Shown here piece by piece: positions 1 through 9,473 of a stretch of DNA of 64,000 bases (the stretch's first letter is position 1; the number at the start of each line of letters is the position of its first letter). The notes beneath the pieces are model-generated. The model worked only from the letters and a program-made list of their open reading frames with translations, had not been told where the DNA came from and made no database searches. The stretch comes from Arboricoccus pini (GTDB lineage: Bacteria; Pseudomonadota; Alphaproteobacteria; Geminicoccales; Geminicoccaceae): positions 62,001-126,000 of the forward strand of contig NZ_FYEH01000004.1 in the NCBI RefSeq assembly GCF_900187945.1. Reading direction: 5' to 3'. The position numbers and the translations under genes were made by a program.

Positions 1-1
1 G

Positions 2-1018
2 AGCTACCCGCTCCTGGGTTCGCTCGTCGCTGCCCAGGGTCGGATCTTCGGCGTCGATTCCGAGGGGCGGGTCACCGCGCTCGACGGCTCGTCGGGCAAA
101 GAGATCTGGTCGCAGCATATCAGCCGGCTCGGCGACAGTGACCGTGTCGCCGGTGGTGCGGCCGCCTACGACAACGGCCTCCTCTTCGTGACCTATGGCA
201 ATGGCTGGGTCGTGGCGCTGGATGCCAATGACGGCAAGGAGGTCTGGCGCCGGCAATTGAATTCGCCGCTACGCAGCGCGCCCACGGCGGCACCGGGCAA
301 CGTTCTGGTAAGGACCGCCGACAACCAGCTCTACTCGCTCAATCCCACCACGGGCGAGTTGCGCTGGCGGCATGCCGGCGCCTTCGAGCAGGCCGGCATC
401 CTGGGCGGTTCGCCGGCCGCCGTCCTCGGCACCACGGTCATCGTCGCCTATTCCTCGGGTGAGGTCTTCGCTCTTCTCCTGGACGATGGACGCGAGCTCT
501 GGACCGAAACCGTGCTCGGCGGACGCAGCATCCTGGCCCTCGATACGATCACCGACATCACGGCAGCACCCGTTATCGCCGACGGCACGGTCTACATCGC
601 CGGCGGTGCTGGCGAGATGGCGGCCTTGATGCTGGATCGTGGCACCCGCGTCTGGGACAACCAGATCAGCTCCCTGGAAACGCCCGCCCTCGCCGGCAAC
701 GTTCTCTACGTCATCACCGAGGCGGGCGAGTTGGTCTGTCTCCTGCGCCAGAGCGGCGCCGTTCGCTGGGTCCAGCACATCGCGACGCAGGCCGGGCTGA
801 CGAAGCTGCCGTCAAACACCAGCTGGACCGGCCCGCTTTTGGTCGGCGATTCGCTGATCGTGGCCGGCTCATCAGGCGACGTTTTGAGCTTCAGCCCCAA
901 TGATGGCAGCTTTCAGCAGCACTACGCCGGTGGAACGCCCATCCGCCAGCCGCCCATCGTTGCCAACGGTACTGTCTACGTCCTGGACGACAAGTCGCGT
1001 GTGACGGCCCTTCGCTAA
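2..1018 (+). CDS. bamB: Outer membrane assembly lipoprotein BamB, 5' end missing
   Basis: The reading frame is open to the left edge, so the lipoprotein signal and first propeller blades are outside the window; 338 residues remain. The first start codon inside the window (GTG at 188) is internal: the frame upstream already encodes PQQ-like blade motifs such as VTALDGSSGKEIW. Repeats of the form (L/V)xALDxxxGxxxW recur along the protein (VVALDANDGKEVW, LYSLNPTTGELRW), typical of the eight-bladed BamB propeller. BamB is a periplasm-facing lipoprotein that scaffolds the BamA beta-barrel insertion complex. The following gene is der, an adjacency common in alphaproteobacteria and the reason for preferring BamB over other PQQ-repeat proteins. 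High confidence in the fold, slightly lower in the exact role. Confidence 0.88.
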   Translation, partial: SYPLLGSLVAAQGRIFGVDSEGRVTALDGSSGKEIWSQHISRLGDSDRVAGGAAAYDNGLLFVTYGNGWVVALDANDGKEVWRRQLNSPLRSAPTAAPGNVLVRTADNQLYSLNPTTGELRWRHAGAFEQAGILGGSPAAVLGTTVIVAYSSGEVFALLLDDGRELWTETVLGGRSILALDTITDITAAPVIADGTVYIAGGAGEMAALMLDRGTRVWDNQISSLETPALAGNVLYVITEAGELVCLLRQSGAVRWVQHIATQAGLTKLPSNTSWTGPLLVGDSLIVAGSSGDVLSFSPNDGSFQQHYAGGTPIRQPPIVANGTVYVLDDKSRVTALR

Positions 1019-1034
1019 GTCCTGGGGCCGAGCG

Positions 1035-1060
1035 CCTCGCGACGGACTCCCGTCGCGGGG
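1035..1060 (+). terminator. Stem-loop between bamB and der
   Basis: An inverted repeat with arms CGCGACGG (1038-1045) and CCGTCGCG (1050-1057) around a four-base loop, extendable to about 11 pairs including one G-T. No T-run follows, so it could be a weak or Rho-assisted terminator, or an mRNA processing/stability element. Confidence 0.4.
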
Positions 1061-1171
1061 CGGCTTGCTCTAGACTAGGCACTCTTTCAGTCGACGGCCG
1101 CGCCGGCGACGTTCGTCCCACCCGCCTCCTCTCATGTGGGGCGGCACGTCCTGAGGCTGTCTTTCAAAGCC

Positions 1172-2554
1172 ATGCGCACGCTCGCCATCCTGGGCCGACC
1201 AAATGTCGGCAAGTCAACTTTGTTCAATCGCCTGACCGGCAGCAGGCGAGCCCTGGTGCACGACATGCCGGGCGTCACGCGCGATCGGCTGGAGGCCAAG
1301 GGTCGCCTTGGCGAACTCGAGTTCAACGTGATCGACACGGCTGGCATGGACGTGGGCGACACAGGCGGCCTCGAGGCGCGGTTGACGGCTCAAAGCCTGG
1401 CTGGGCTGGCCGAGGCCGATGTTGGCATCCTCCTGGTTGATGCCAAAGGCGGCATCACGGGCCTGGATGCCGATCTTGCTAAAATGCTGCGCTGCAAGGC
1501 GGGCAAGCCGATCCTCTTGGTTGCCAACAAAGCTGAAAGCCGGGCGGCACAGAGCGGCATTGGCGAGGCCTGGAGCCTTGGCCTGGGCGAGCCCATCGCC
1601 ATCTCGGCGGAGCATGGCGATGGCATGCCCGACCTCCTGGCGGCCCTGCGCCCCTATCTGGCACCGCCGCCGACCGAGGCGGAGGACGGGGAAGAAAGAG
1701 CTGTCCTTGGACAGGATGAGGATGAGGCCGACGACGGCGACGATTGGTTTCGCTTAGCCGTGGTCGGCAGACCCAATGTCGGCAAGTCCTCACTCATCAA
1801 TCGCCTGCTGCAGTCGGAACGGCTGCTGACCGGTCCGGAGCCTGGCCTCACCCGTGACTCCGTCCAGGTGATGTTCGAATGGCAGGGCAAACGCATCGAG
1901 TTGGTCGATACAGCCGGGCTCAGGCGTAAGGCCAGGATCGACCATCAGGTGGAGAAACTCTCCGCCTCCTCGACGGTCCGCTCGATCCGGGGCGCTCATG
2001 TGGTCCTCCTCCTGGTTGATGCCACCGCTCCTTTGGAACACCAGGATCTGACCATCGCCAATCTGGCTCTCGACGAGGGCCGGGCGCTGGTCGTGGCCGC
2101 CAATAAATGGGACTTGATCGAGGAGCCGGAGGAAGCGCTGAGCGAGCTTCGCTACAAGATCGAGGAGAAGCTGGCGCAGATCAAAGGAGTCGAGTTAGCC
2201 GTCGTCTCGGCAAAGACCGGGCGCGGCCTGGATCGGCTCCTGGAAGCAGCCACGGTCGCACATGCGCGCTGGCGCAAGCGCATTCCGACCCACAAGCTCA
2301 ATCAATGGCTCCATGCGGCACTCGAGCGTCATCCGCCGCCAATGGCGCAGAACCGGCGCATCAAGATCCGCTTCATGACACAGGTGGCGACAAGGCCGCC
2401 GCGCTTTGCGCTCTTCGCCAACAAGTCCGCCGACATGCTGCCCGAGAGCTATCTGCGCTATCTGGCAGCGGGCCTTCGCGAGGCATTTGACCTCGACGGC
2501 GCGCCCTTGCATCTCATGGTGCGGCACGGCGAAAACCCCTACGACAAGAAATAG
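1172..2554 (+). CDS. der: Ribosome biogenesis GTPase Der (EngA)
   Basis: Tandem-GTPase protein of 460 residues needed for 50S subunit maturation. The first G domain begins at once with GRPNVGKST and has DTAGMD and NKAES; the second has GRPNVGKSS, DTAGLRRKARI and NKWD; the C-terminal ~110 residues form the KH-like domain. An acidic linker (about residues 175-192) separates the G domains. The frame opens at a GTG at 1136, but ATG 1172 places the P-loop eight residues from the N terminus, as in other Der proteins, and is preferred. The downstream FUSC gene starts 10 bp after the stop, suggesting co-transcription. Length and motifs are complete for the family. Confidence 0.97.
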   Translation: MRTLAILGRPNVGKSTLFNRLTGSRRALVHDMPGVTRDRLEAKGRLGELEFNVIDTAGMDVGDTGGLEARLTAQSLAGLAEADVGILLVDAKGGITGLDADLAKMLRCKAGKPILLVANKAESRAAQSGIGEAWSLGLGEPIAISAEHGDGMPDLLAALRPYLAPPPTEAEDGEERAVLGQDEDEADDGDDWFRLAVVGRPNVGKSSLINRLLQSERLLTGPEPGLTRDSVQVMFEWQGKRIELVDTAGLRRKARIDHQVEKLSASSTVRSIRGAHVVLLLVDATAPLEHQDLTIANLALDEGRALVVAANKWDLIEEPEEALSELRYKIEEKLAQIKGVELAVVSAKTGRGLDRLLEAATVAHARWRKRIPTHKLNQWLHAALERHPPPMAQNRRIKIRFMTQVATRPPRFALFANKSADMLPESYLRYLAAGLREAFDLDGAPLHLMVRHGENPYDKK

Positions 2555-2564
2555 GCTCCATGCG

Positions 2565-4607
2565 GTGAAGTTGCCGCCCGGCATCGCCTGGCTCCTTGCG
2601 CCGCGCTGGCCCGCCTTGGCCTTCGCGTTGCGCACGACGGTCACCTCGCTGGTAGCGCTGGCGATCGCCTTCCTCATGGACATGGACGATCCGGGCTGGG
2701 CCGCAACCACGGTCTGGATCGTGGCTCAGCCCGAGCGCGGCATGTCGCTCGCAAAGGCCCGTGCTCGAATTCTGGGTACGCTCACCGGCGCCGCAGTAGC
2801 GCTCGCCCTTGCGGCTACCTGCATTCAGACACCCGAATTATTTTTGAGCGGCCTTGCGATCTGGATCGGCATCTGCACGGGCATTGCCACGCTTCTGCGC
2901 AATTTCCGCGCCTACAGCGCCGTGCTCGCCGGCTATACGGCGGCCATGATAGCCATCGGCGCCGCCAGCCAACCCGAGAATGTTTTCGACATCGCCATCG
3001 CGCGGCTGCTCTACGTCCTGCTGGGCATCCTCTGCGAGACGGTCGCCACCTCGATTCTTACACCCGGAAGTGCGGCGCGCGGTCTGGACCGGAAGATCCG
3101 CCTGGCGCTCAGCCGCGTCGCCGCAGCCAGCAGTCAGGCACTTCGAGGCAAGCTGCAGCCGGGGCCGCAAATGGGCCGGCTCGTGAGCGAGATCAACGCA
3201 TTGGACACCGCGGCCGAGTATGCCGCCGCTGCCTCGAGCGAGATCGACCGTCATTCGGGCCACATCCGTCAGATCATCACGAGCCTTTTGATCCAGCTCT
3301 CCGCCGCGCATTCGACGAGCCGACGCATCGCCCGGACTCCGCTCTATGCCATAACGCATCAGCGAATCGCCCGCGCTCAGGCCGAAGCGAAGCGCCTTTT
3401 CGACGAAATTCCGGGACTTCTGGATCGCCTCGCGGACAAGGAGATCCTGTCACGCGTGAGGACACTTCGGCAAAGTCTCGCCGTCGACCAGCCATTGACC
3501 GACGAGGGGAAAAGCGCCGCTGCCACCCAGACGCGCTTTCTCCTCGACCGGCTGGACGTGATCCTGCGTTCGCTCGAGCAGGAACTTGTGCATCTGATCG
3601 GCCTGAAGGGTGACGTCCTGGCCTCCCGTGGTCGAACAGTTCACCATCGCGACGTTCAGGGGGCATGGATCAACGGCGTGCGCGCCACCTTGTCGGTCTG
3701 CCTTGCATCCTTCCTCTGGATTGCCTCTGCCTGGCAGGATGGCGGCTCGTTTGTGATCATCGTGGCCGTGGTCTGCGCGCTTTTCGCGACCCGCGACAAC
3801 CCGGTGGCCGGTAGCCTGGCCTTCCTCAAGGGAACGGCGGTAGCTGTGCTCCCGGCTGCCGTCGCCACATTCATCATCCTGCCCAAGATGAGTGGGTTCG
3901 CGATGCTGGCTCTGGGCATCGGCCCTTTCCTCTTTCTAGGCGGGCTCGCCTATTTCAGTCCCTATGCCGGGATGGCAGCGGCAGGCTCGATTTTCTTTTG
4001 GAACATGATCGAGCCCGAAAATCTCGCGCGCCAGACCGCCACGGGCTTCTTCAACAGCGCGATTTCCCTCCTGGTCAGCATGGCGTTTGCCAGCCTCTGC
4101 TTTCATCTGTTCCTGCCCGTTAATCCAGCCCGCCGCCGGAAACGCCTCCTTGCCGCCGTCGTCAGGGACTTGGCGCAGCCTCTGACCGACCCCTATCGCT
4201 CGACGCATACTTGGGCGCGACGCATGGCCGACCGGATCGCCCGCGCCGGCCCGACGGTGGTCGACAAGGATCCCGACAGCGAGCGACCGTTTGCCAACCT
4301 CCTGGCAGCCCTCGACCTTGGCATCGGCGGTGCGCGCCTGGCGCGCATCCGCCATGAGCAGGAGCTACCGGCCGCCAGCCTGCAACAGCTCGATGCGACG
4401 ATAAGGCGCCTGCGCGAGATGGCGCAAAGCCCGCAGGCCGCGGTCGATGCCGCCGCCGCGACGGTGGCACTCCTGCGACGCCTGGCACCGAGCCTGCCAC
4501 CTAGGCAGGCCATGGCCAGTGCCAGGGCCCTCGAGGCCACGGAGGAAGTAGCTGAGCGGCTGCTCGATCATCCCGATCTGTTCGACCCGAGCCTGAAGCG
4601 CCCTTGA
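2565..4607 (+). CDS. FUSC-family inner membrane protein (aromatic acid exporter-like)
   Basis: A 680-residue protein with two hydrophobic blocks, each of several membrane segments (about residues 15-165 and 370-530), each followed by a soluble helical region. This duplicated architecture, with motifs such as WAATTVWIVAQPERGMSLAK near the first block, is that of FUSC/YccS/AaeB-type proteins, some of which export hydroxylated aromatic acids. The substrate cannot be told from sequence. The frame extends back into der, but the first sensible start is GTG 2565, 10 bp beyond the der stop; an ATG at 2560 is in another frame and stops at once. Coupling to der is likely positional rather than functional. 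Confidence 0.8.
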   Translation: MKLPPGIAWLLAPRWPALAFALRTTVTSLVALAIAFLMDMDDPGWAATTVWIVAQPERGMSLAKARARILGTLTGAAVALALAATCIQTPELFLSGLAIWIGICTGIATLLRNFRAYSAVLAGYTAAMIAIGAASQPENVFDIAIARLLYVLLGILCETVATSILTPGSAARGLDRKIRLALSRVAAASSQALRGKLQPGPQMGRLVSEINALDTAAEYAAAASSEIDRHSGHIRQIITSLLIQLSAAHSTSRRIARTPLYAITHQRIARAQAEAKRLFDEIPGLLDRLADKEILSRVRTLRQSLAVDQPLTDEGKSAAATQTRFLLDRLDVILRSLEQELVHLIGLKGDVLASRGRTVHHRDVQGAWINGVRATLSVCLASFLWIASAWQDGGSFVIIVAVVCALFATRDNPVAGSLAFLKGTAVAVLPAAVATFIILPKMSGFAMLALGIGPFLFLGGLAYFSPYAGMAAAGSIFFWNMIEPENLARQTATGFFNSAISLLVSMAFASLCFHLFLPVNPARRRKRLLAAVVRDLAQPLTDPYRSTHTWARRMADRIARAGPTVVDKDPDSERPFANLLAALDLGIGGARLARIRHEQELPAASLQQLDATIRRLREMAQSPQAAVDAAAATVALLRRLAPSLPPRQAMASARALEATEEVAERLLDHPDLFDPSLKRP

Positions 4608-5107
4608 GGGTCCAACGCGCTTCCTGCGCCGATCGCCATCCATGCGCGAGGATACGACGAGCCTGTTCGCCTCACCATGAGTGGTGACGGCAGCCGAACC
4701 AGGCCGGCGACCGTTCATCCAGGCGTCTTCGGGAGTTGGACGCGCCAAGATCTGTCGCCAGCGGCGCCGGCCGATCAGACGCTGAGACTGCCGCCCTCTC
4801 GCCGCTCCCGGCTGCGTCAGGCCGACTAGCCCGGCGCTGCTAGCCAGCAATGGCAGGGCCGCACGAAGCGACGGTTTAGTTGCGAGCAGTAAAAGTGGCG
4901 AGCATCAGTGGGGGTCAACAGGAAACGGCGCACCTCGTCTTCATATCACCACACGGACCGACAGCGACATTAACGCCCACCTATCCCTGGCGGTTTATTC
5001 AAAATAACCCGACAAGATCAAAAAAGCGGGCCAGGGCCAGACACGAATAATTCATCAATGATGATAATTATCTAATATTTTCTGCCGCCAGAAAGACAAC
5101 GCGGTTC
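4608..5107. other. 500 bp without a supportable gene, with an AT-rich segment
   Basis: Lies between convergent FUSC and SDR genes. Open frames here are shadows running in from FUSC or lack a plausible start and composition. The last ~130 bp are clearly AT-richer than the surroundings and contain the palindrome GATAATTATC at 5063-5072. No T-tailed hairpin was found. Confidence 0.5.
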
Positions 5108-5818
5108 TTAGCTGCAAAGAGAGATGAGCCGACCGTGAGCGGTGCTGGACGGTGCCAGCAGCTCAGCGATGGCCGCCGCATGCACCGACGGGTCCGGTCG
5201 ATCACCCGCACGTTCACCGGGAAAGGCCCTGCCCCGCAGCCGCGTGTCCATCGGCCCGGGATCGACGAGATTGACCTTGAGGCGAGTCAGGCCCTGTTCC
5301 GCCGCATAAGCCAGGACGAGGGCCTCCAAGGCCGCCTTGGCGGCCGCATAGCCGCCCCAATAGGCGCGCGGCGTCCGCGCTGCCTCACACGTGGCAAAGA
5401 CGGCGCGACCGGCGTCGGACGCCCGCAGCAGCGGATCGAGCGTGCGGATCAGGCGCTGTTGCGCCAGAAGGTCGAGACCCACCGTCCGAGCGAATACGAC
5501 GGGATCCAGCTGTGCGACAGGCGTCAGGACACCGAGGTCGGCCGCAGCCGAAAAGAGACCGTCCAGGCGTGGACAGCGCTCGAAAAGAGCCGGTCCTAAT
5601 TTGTCGACCAGGTCGCCGTTCAGGAGGTCCAACGTTATCAAGATGGGCGGCGGCGCGCCCATCCCCCTTACCTCGTCATCCAGCTCTTCCAGAGCGCCTC
5701 GGGTCCTTGCGACCAGCACTAAGCTGGCGCCTCCACCGGCGCAGGCCAGGGCAACCGCGCGTCCGAGACCACGGCTGGCCCCGGTGACGAGGACAGTCCG
5801 GCCGGTCAGCTTAATCAC
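5108..5818 (-). CDS. Short-chain dehydrogenase/reductase (SDR) family protein
   Basis: A 236-residue Rossmann protein. The nucleotide-binding motif TGASRGLG lies at about residues 13-20 and the catalytic YxxxK is present as YAAAK. The residue 13 positions before the Tyr, normally the catalytic Ser, is Cys (FATCEAARTPRAYWGGY), and the usual NAG motif reads SAAAD, so activity may be altered. The SDR context (YWGGYAAAKAALEAL) resembles the E. coli YciK type. Translation starts at GTG 5818, overlapping the purF stop by four bases (GTGA), so expression is coupled to purF. Substrate unknown. Confidence 0.85.
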   Translation of the reverse strand: MIKLTGRTVLVTGASRGLGRAVALACAGGGASLVLVARTRGALEELDDEVRGMGAPPPILITLDLLNGDLVDKLGPALFERCPRLDGLFSAAADLGVLTPVAQLDPVVFARTVGLDLLAQQRLIRTLDPLLRASDAGRAVFATCEAARTPRAYWGGYAAAKAALEALVLAYAAEQGLTRLKVNLVDPGPMDTRLRGRAFPGERAGDRPDPSVHAAAIAELLAPSSTAHGRLISLCS

Positions 5819-7326
5819 GAAATGGCGGCTTCCTGCAGTAAGCCCGGTAGGGAATTGGCGGGCGCGTTCTCATGGTCGTAGTCGGTGAGCGGTGTCGGAT
5901 AGTCACCAGTGAAGCAGGCATCGCAGAAAGCAAGATTGGCAGGGTCGCGCTTGGCCTCGCCGACGGCCCGGTAGAGGCCGTCGAAGGAGAGAAAACCTAA
6001 AGAATCGACGCCGATGATCCGCGCCATCTCATCCAACGTATGCCGGGCAGCTAGCAATTTCGAGCGCTCGGGCGTGTCGACGCCATAGTAGCAGCCATGC
6101 TGCGTCGGCGGGCTGGCGATCCGCATATGCACCTCGCTGGCGCCAGCTTGGCGCACCATCGCCACGATCTTGGTCGAGGTCGTGCCGCGGACGATCGAAT
6201 CGTCGACGAGAATGACGCGCTTGCCCGCCAGCATGCTGCGATTGGCGTTGTGCTTAAGCTTCACGCCCAGATGGCGGATCTGGTCGGTGGGCTCGATGAA
6301 GGTGCGGCCGACATAATGATTGCGAATGATGCCGAGCTCGAATGGAATGCCCGATTCCTGCGCGTAGCCGATCGCCGCCGGCACGCCGCTGTCGGGCACC
6401 GGCACGATAACGTCGGCCGGGGTCGGCTGCTCGCGCGCCAGTTCCTGGCCGATCCGCTTCCTGATGTCGTAGACGCCCCGTCCCTCGAGTGTGCTGTCCG
6501 GCCGGGCGAAATAGACATATTCAAAGATGCAAAAGCGATGCTCGCGCGGCTTGAACGGCCGCAGGCTCGTCATACCGCGCTTGTCGATGACGACGACCTC
6601 GCCGGGCTCGATGTCACGCACATAGGCAGCCCCCAGGATGTCGAGGGCGCAGGTCTCGGAGGCGAGAACCGAGGCGCCATCCAACTCGCCCAGCACCAGC
6701 GGGCGGATGCCCAGAGGATCGCGCACGCCGATGATGCCGTCATCATACATGGCGGCAAGCGAGTAGGCCCCCTCGCACTGCTCCATCGCCTCGATCAGGC
6801 GATGGACGATCGTCTTCTTCTTTGAGATGGCCATCAGATGAATGATGGTCTCAGTGTCGCTGGTCGACTGGAAGATGCTGCCGCGCTGGACGAGTTCGCG
6901 CCGGAGCTTGCCGGCGTTCGACAGATTGCCGTTATGCGCCAGCGCGAAGCCGCCGAAGGCGAAATCGGCATAGAGCGGCTGAACGTTGCGCATCTCCGAG
7001 GCGCCTGTCGTCGCATAACGATTATGGCCGAGCGCGGCGTTGCCCGGCAGCTGCTCGATGACGCTCTTGCGCGAGAAGCTATCGCCGATCAGACCTTTGG
7101 CGCGATGCTGATGGAAAAGTTTGCCATCGAAGGAAACGATGCCGGCCGCCTCCTGGCCGCGATGCTGAAGCGCGTGCAGGCCAAGGGCCGTGACGGCCGC
7201 GGCATGGCTGGCGCCATAGATCGCGAAGACGCCGCACTCCTCGTGCAGCTTGTCGTCCTCGCCAACCTGCCAGGCCGGCGCTGCCAGGTCTGTCATCGAT
7301 GCTCCATCATCAGGCTTGCTCGACAT
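5815..7326 (-). CDS. purF: Amidophosphoribosyltransferase (first step of purine synthesis)
   Basis: Converts PRPP and glutamine to phosphoribosylamine. An N-terminal Ntn glutaminase domain starts at the would-be nucleophile Cys31 (HEECGVFAIYG), so about 30 residues must be removed to expose it; if translation starts at the internal Met11 the leader is 20 residues. The PRPP loop VILVDDSIVRGTTS is intact. Cysteines matching the four [4Fe-4S] ligands of the Bacillus-type enzyme are present (EHRFCIFEY, QHGCYYG, FCDACF). ATG 7326 shares its A with the cvpA stop (TGATG). The cvpA-purF pairing is widely conserved. Confidence 0.97.
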   Translation of the reverse strand: MSSKPDDGASMTDLAAPAWQVGEDDKLHEECGVFAIYGASHAAAVTALGLHALQHRGQEAAGIVSFDGKLFHQHRAKGLIGDSFSRKSVIEQLPGNAALGHNRYATTGASEMRNVQPLYADFAFGGFALAHNGNLSNAGKLRRELVQRGSIFQSTSDTETIIHLMAISKKKTIVHRLIEAMEQCEGAYSLAAMYDDGIIGVRDPLGIRPLVLGELDGASVLASETCALDILGAAYVRDIEPGEVVVIDKRGMTSLRPFKPREHRFCIFEYVYFARPDSTLEGRGVYDIRKRIGQELAREQPTPADVIVPVPDSGVPAAIGYAQESGIPFELGIIRNHYVGRTFIEPTDQIRHLGVKLKHNANRSMLAGKRVILVDDSIVRGTTSTKIVAMVRQAGASEVHMRIASPPTQHGCYYGVDTPERSKLLAARHTLDEMARIIGVDSLGFLSFDGLYRAVGEAKRDPANLAFCDACFTGDYPTPLTDYDHENAPANSLPGLLQEAAIS

Positions 7327-7973
7327 CACTGACTTTGCCCTCCTTGCGGGAAAAGCTGTTCCAGCTTGCCGCGATCGGTAGCGCTGGGTCCGTCCTTCGA
7401 CTTGCCGTCATCGACAGTAGCACCGTTGCGATAACGTTGCGCTCGTTCCATAGCCTCTTCGCCCGCCTGCTGCCCGCGCTCGCGAATGTCGCCTGGCAGC
7501 CAAGCGCGGATTATCGAGGCCCCTCGTGCGACCGGTGGCTCGAGATAGGCTGTCGTCACCCAAGTCGGAAACTCTCTGCGCTCGAGAATGAGCGTACCTA
7601 ATAGATAGGCAAGGCAGACCAAGAGCGCACCCCGCCCAAAACCATAGACTAGCCCGAACAATTTGTCGGCGGTCGTCAGCCTGGAGCCCTCGACGTTGGC
7701 GGCGATCATGCCAAAGATGATCTTGAGAATGATCAAGGGGATGACAAAGACCAGGGCTGCCGTGCCGAGATCGACAAAGAGTTCCTGGTGCGTGATCTGC
7801 GTCATGATCGGCTTGGCCGGCTCATAGGCGAACCAGGCCACGGCCGCAGCACCGATCCAGCTGAGGAGGCTGGCAATCTCACGCGCTATGCCGCGCGAAA
7901 GCGAGAGAAGCGCCGAGATGACGATAACGGCCACCACCGCGATGTCGAACGCGGTGAAGGGAAGCTGATTCAT
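7326..7973 (-). CDS. cvpA: CvpA family membrane protein
   Basis: A 215-residue inner membrane protein with four hydrophobic segments in the first ~150 residues (AVVAVIVISALLSL; the IASLLSWIGAAAVAWF region; AALVFVIPLIILKIIFG; GALLVCLAYLLGTLI) and a polar C-terminal tail. CvpA was named for colicin V production; its molecular role is not settled. ATG 7973 gives the family N terminus MNQLPFTAFDIAV; the frame extends 11 codons further but that extension is not family-like. It is immediately upstream of and overlaps purF. Confidence 0.92.
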   Translation of the reverse strand: MNQLPFTAFDIAVVAVIVISALLSLSRGIAREIASLLSWIGAAAVAWFAYEPAKPIMTQITHQELFVDLGTAALVFVIPLIILKIIFGMIAANVEGSRLTTADKLFGLVYGFGRGALLVCLAYLLGTLILERREFPTWVTTAYLEPPVARGASIIRAWLPGDIRERGQQAGEEAMERAQRYRNGATVDDGKSKDGPSATDRGKLEQLFPQGGQSQ

Positions 7974-8061
7974 GCCTGCACTCGCAAAGTCCCACGCTCG
8001 GGCCATCGGCCCGTTCTCGAGGACGCTCTAGCCCGTAGCCGGGCAACAGGGCCAGGGATAA

Positions 8062-9462
8062 TCACGGTTCGTCCGGCGACGGCACTGGCCGTCGTCCTTC
8101 GCCCGCCCTGGCGCCGATGATGGTCACAAGATCGGCCAGCCGCCTGATCGGATGGAGCTTCAGGCCGCTGGCCTCGCTGCCGGCCGGCGCCATGGCCCGG
8201 GCAAAGCCCAGCTTGGCGGCTTCCTTCAGCCGACTCGTCGCCTGCGTCACGCCCCGGATCTCGCCTGACAGGCCGATTTCGCCGAAAAGTACGAGACCAG
8301 CGGGCAAAGGCGCATCCAATGCGGCAGAGACGAGGGCGGCGGCCACGGCGAGATCGGCTGCCGGCTCCTGGACCCTGAGGCCGCCGGCGACGTTCAGATA
8401 GACGTCGCGCGGCCCGATCACAAGGCCGCAGCGCGTTTCGAGGACCGCCAGGATCATGGCCAGCCGGTTGCCGTCCCAGCCGACCACGGCCCGGCGCGGC
8501 GTGCCGAGCGCGCTTGGCGCCACCAACGCCTGGACCTCCACCAGGACGGGCCGGCTGCCCTCCATGCCCGCAAAGACGGCGCTGCCGGCGACCTCGGCGT
8601 CGCGCTCGGCCAGGAAAAGTGCCGAGGGATTGGCGACCGGCAGAAGGCCAAGACCATGCATCTCGAAGACACCGATCTCGTTGGCCGGCCCGAAGCGGTT
8701 CTTGACCGCTCGCAGGATGCGGAACTGACCGCCGCGTTCGCCCTCGAAATAAAGGACGGCATCCACCATGTGCTCGAGAACGCGCGGCCCCGCGATCTGG
8801 CCGTCCTTGGTCACATGGCCGATGAACAAGACCGCCGTGTGGCGCCGCTTGGCAAAGCCGATCAGGCTCTGCGCGGCGGCGCGAAGCTGCGTTACCGTGC
8901 CAGGCGCGGAATCGACGGCCTCGCTCCACATCGTCTGAATGGAATCGATGACGAGCAGATCGGGCGCTCGTCCATGCTCCAGCGTCGCCAGGATCTCGGC
9001 CACCGAGGTCGCGGCCGCCAGTCCCAGGCCCGGTGCTTCGAGGCCAAGCCGCGCGGCACGAAGCCGGATCTGATCTGTCGATTCCTCGCCGCTCACATAG
9101 GTGACCTGCCGGCCGGCCGCCGAGAGGGCCGCCGCGGCCTGCAGGGTCAGGGTCGACTTGCCGATGCCAGGATCGCCGCCCACGAGGATGGCTGAGCCCT
9201 GGACGATGCCGCCACCCAGTACCCTGTCCAGTTCCTCGATGCCCGTGCCAAGGCGCGGCGGCGGTTGCTCCAGGGGATCATGAAGGCGCACTACGTCCAG
9301 CCCCGGCGCACCTCGCTTGGGTACCAGGCTGCCCTTGGGCCGACTCGCCTGGATTTCCTCGACGATCGAATTCCAGGCGCCACAGGCCTCGCATCGGCCG
9401 GCCCAGCGCGGCGACGTGGCGCCGCAAGCCTGGCAGACATAGGCAGCGCGCGACCGGGCCAT
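8062..9462 (-). CDS. radA: DNA repair protein RadA (Sms)
   Basis: A 466-residue RecA-like helicase that promotes branch migration and processing of recombination intermediates. In order: an N-terminal C4 zinc finger (CQACG then CEACG), a RecA-type ATPase with Walker A GGDPGIGKST, the RadA-specific KNRFG motif at about residues 258-262, and a Lon-protease-like C-terminal domain (GGLRVQEPAADLAVAAALVS). Only 11 bp separate it from mlaF upstream. Full length for the family. Confidence 0.97.
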   Translation of the reverse strand: MARSRAAYVCQACGATSPRWAGRCEACGAWNSIVEEIQASRPKGSLVPKRGAPGLDVVRLHDPLEQPPPRLGTGIEELDRVLGGGIVQGSAILVGGDPGIGKSTLTLQAAAALSAAGRQVTYVSGEESTDQIRLRAARLGLEAPGLGLAAATSVAEILATLEHGRAPDLLVIDSIQTMWSEAVDSAPGTVTQLRAAAQSLIGFAKRRHTAVLFIGHVTKDGQIAGPRVLEHMVDAVLYFEGERGGQFRILRAVKNRFGPANEIGVFEMHGLGLLPVANPSALFLAERDAEVAGSAVFAGMEGSRPVLVEVQALVAPSALGTPRRAVVGWDGNRLAMILAVLETRCGLVIGPRDVYLNVAGGLRVQEPAADLAVAAALVSAALDAPLPAGLVLFGEIGLSGEIRGVTQATSRLKEAAKLGFARAMAPAGSEASGLKLHPIRRLADLVTIIGARAGEGRRPVPSPDEP

Positions 9463-9473
9463 CAGCGAGCGCC

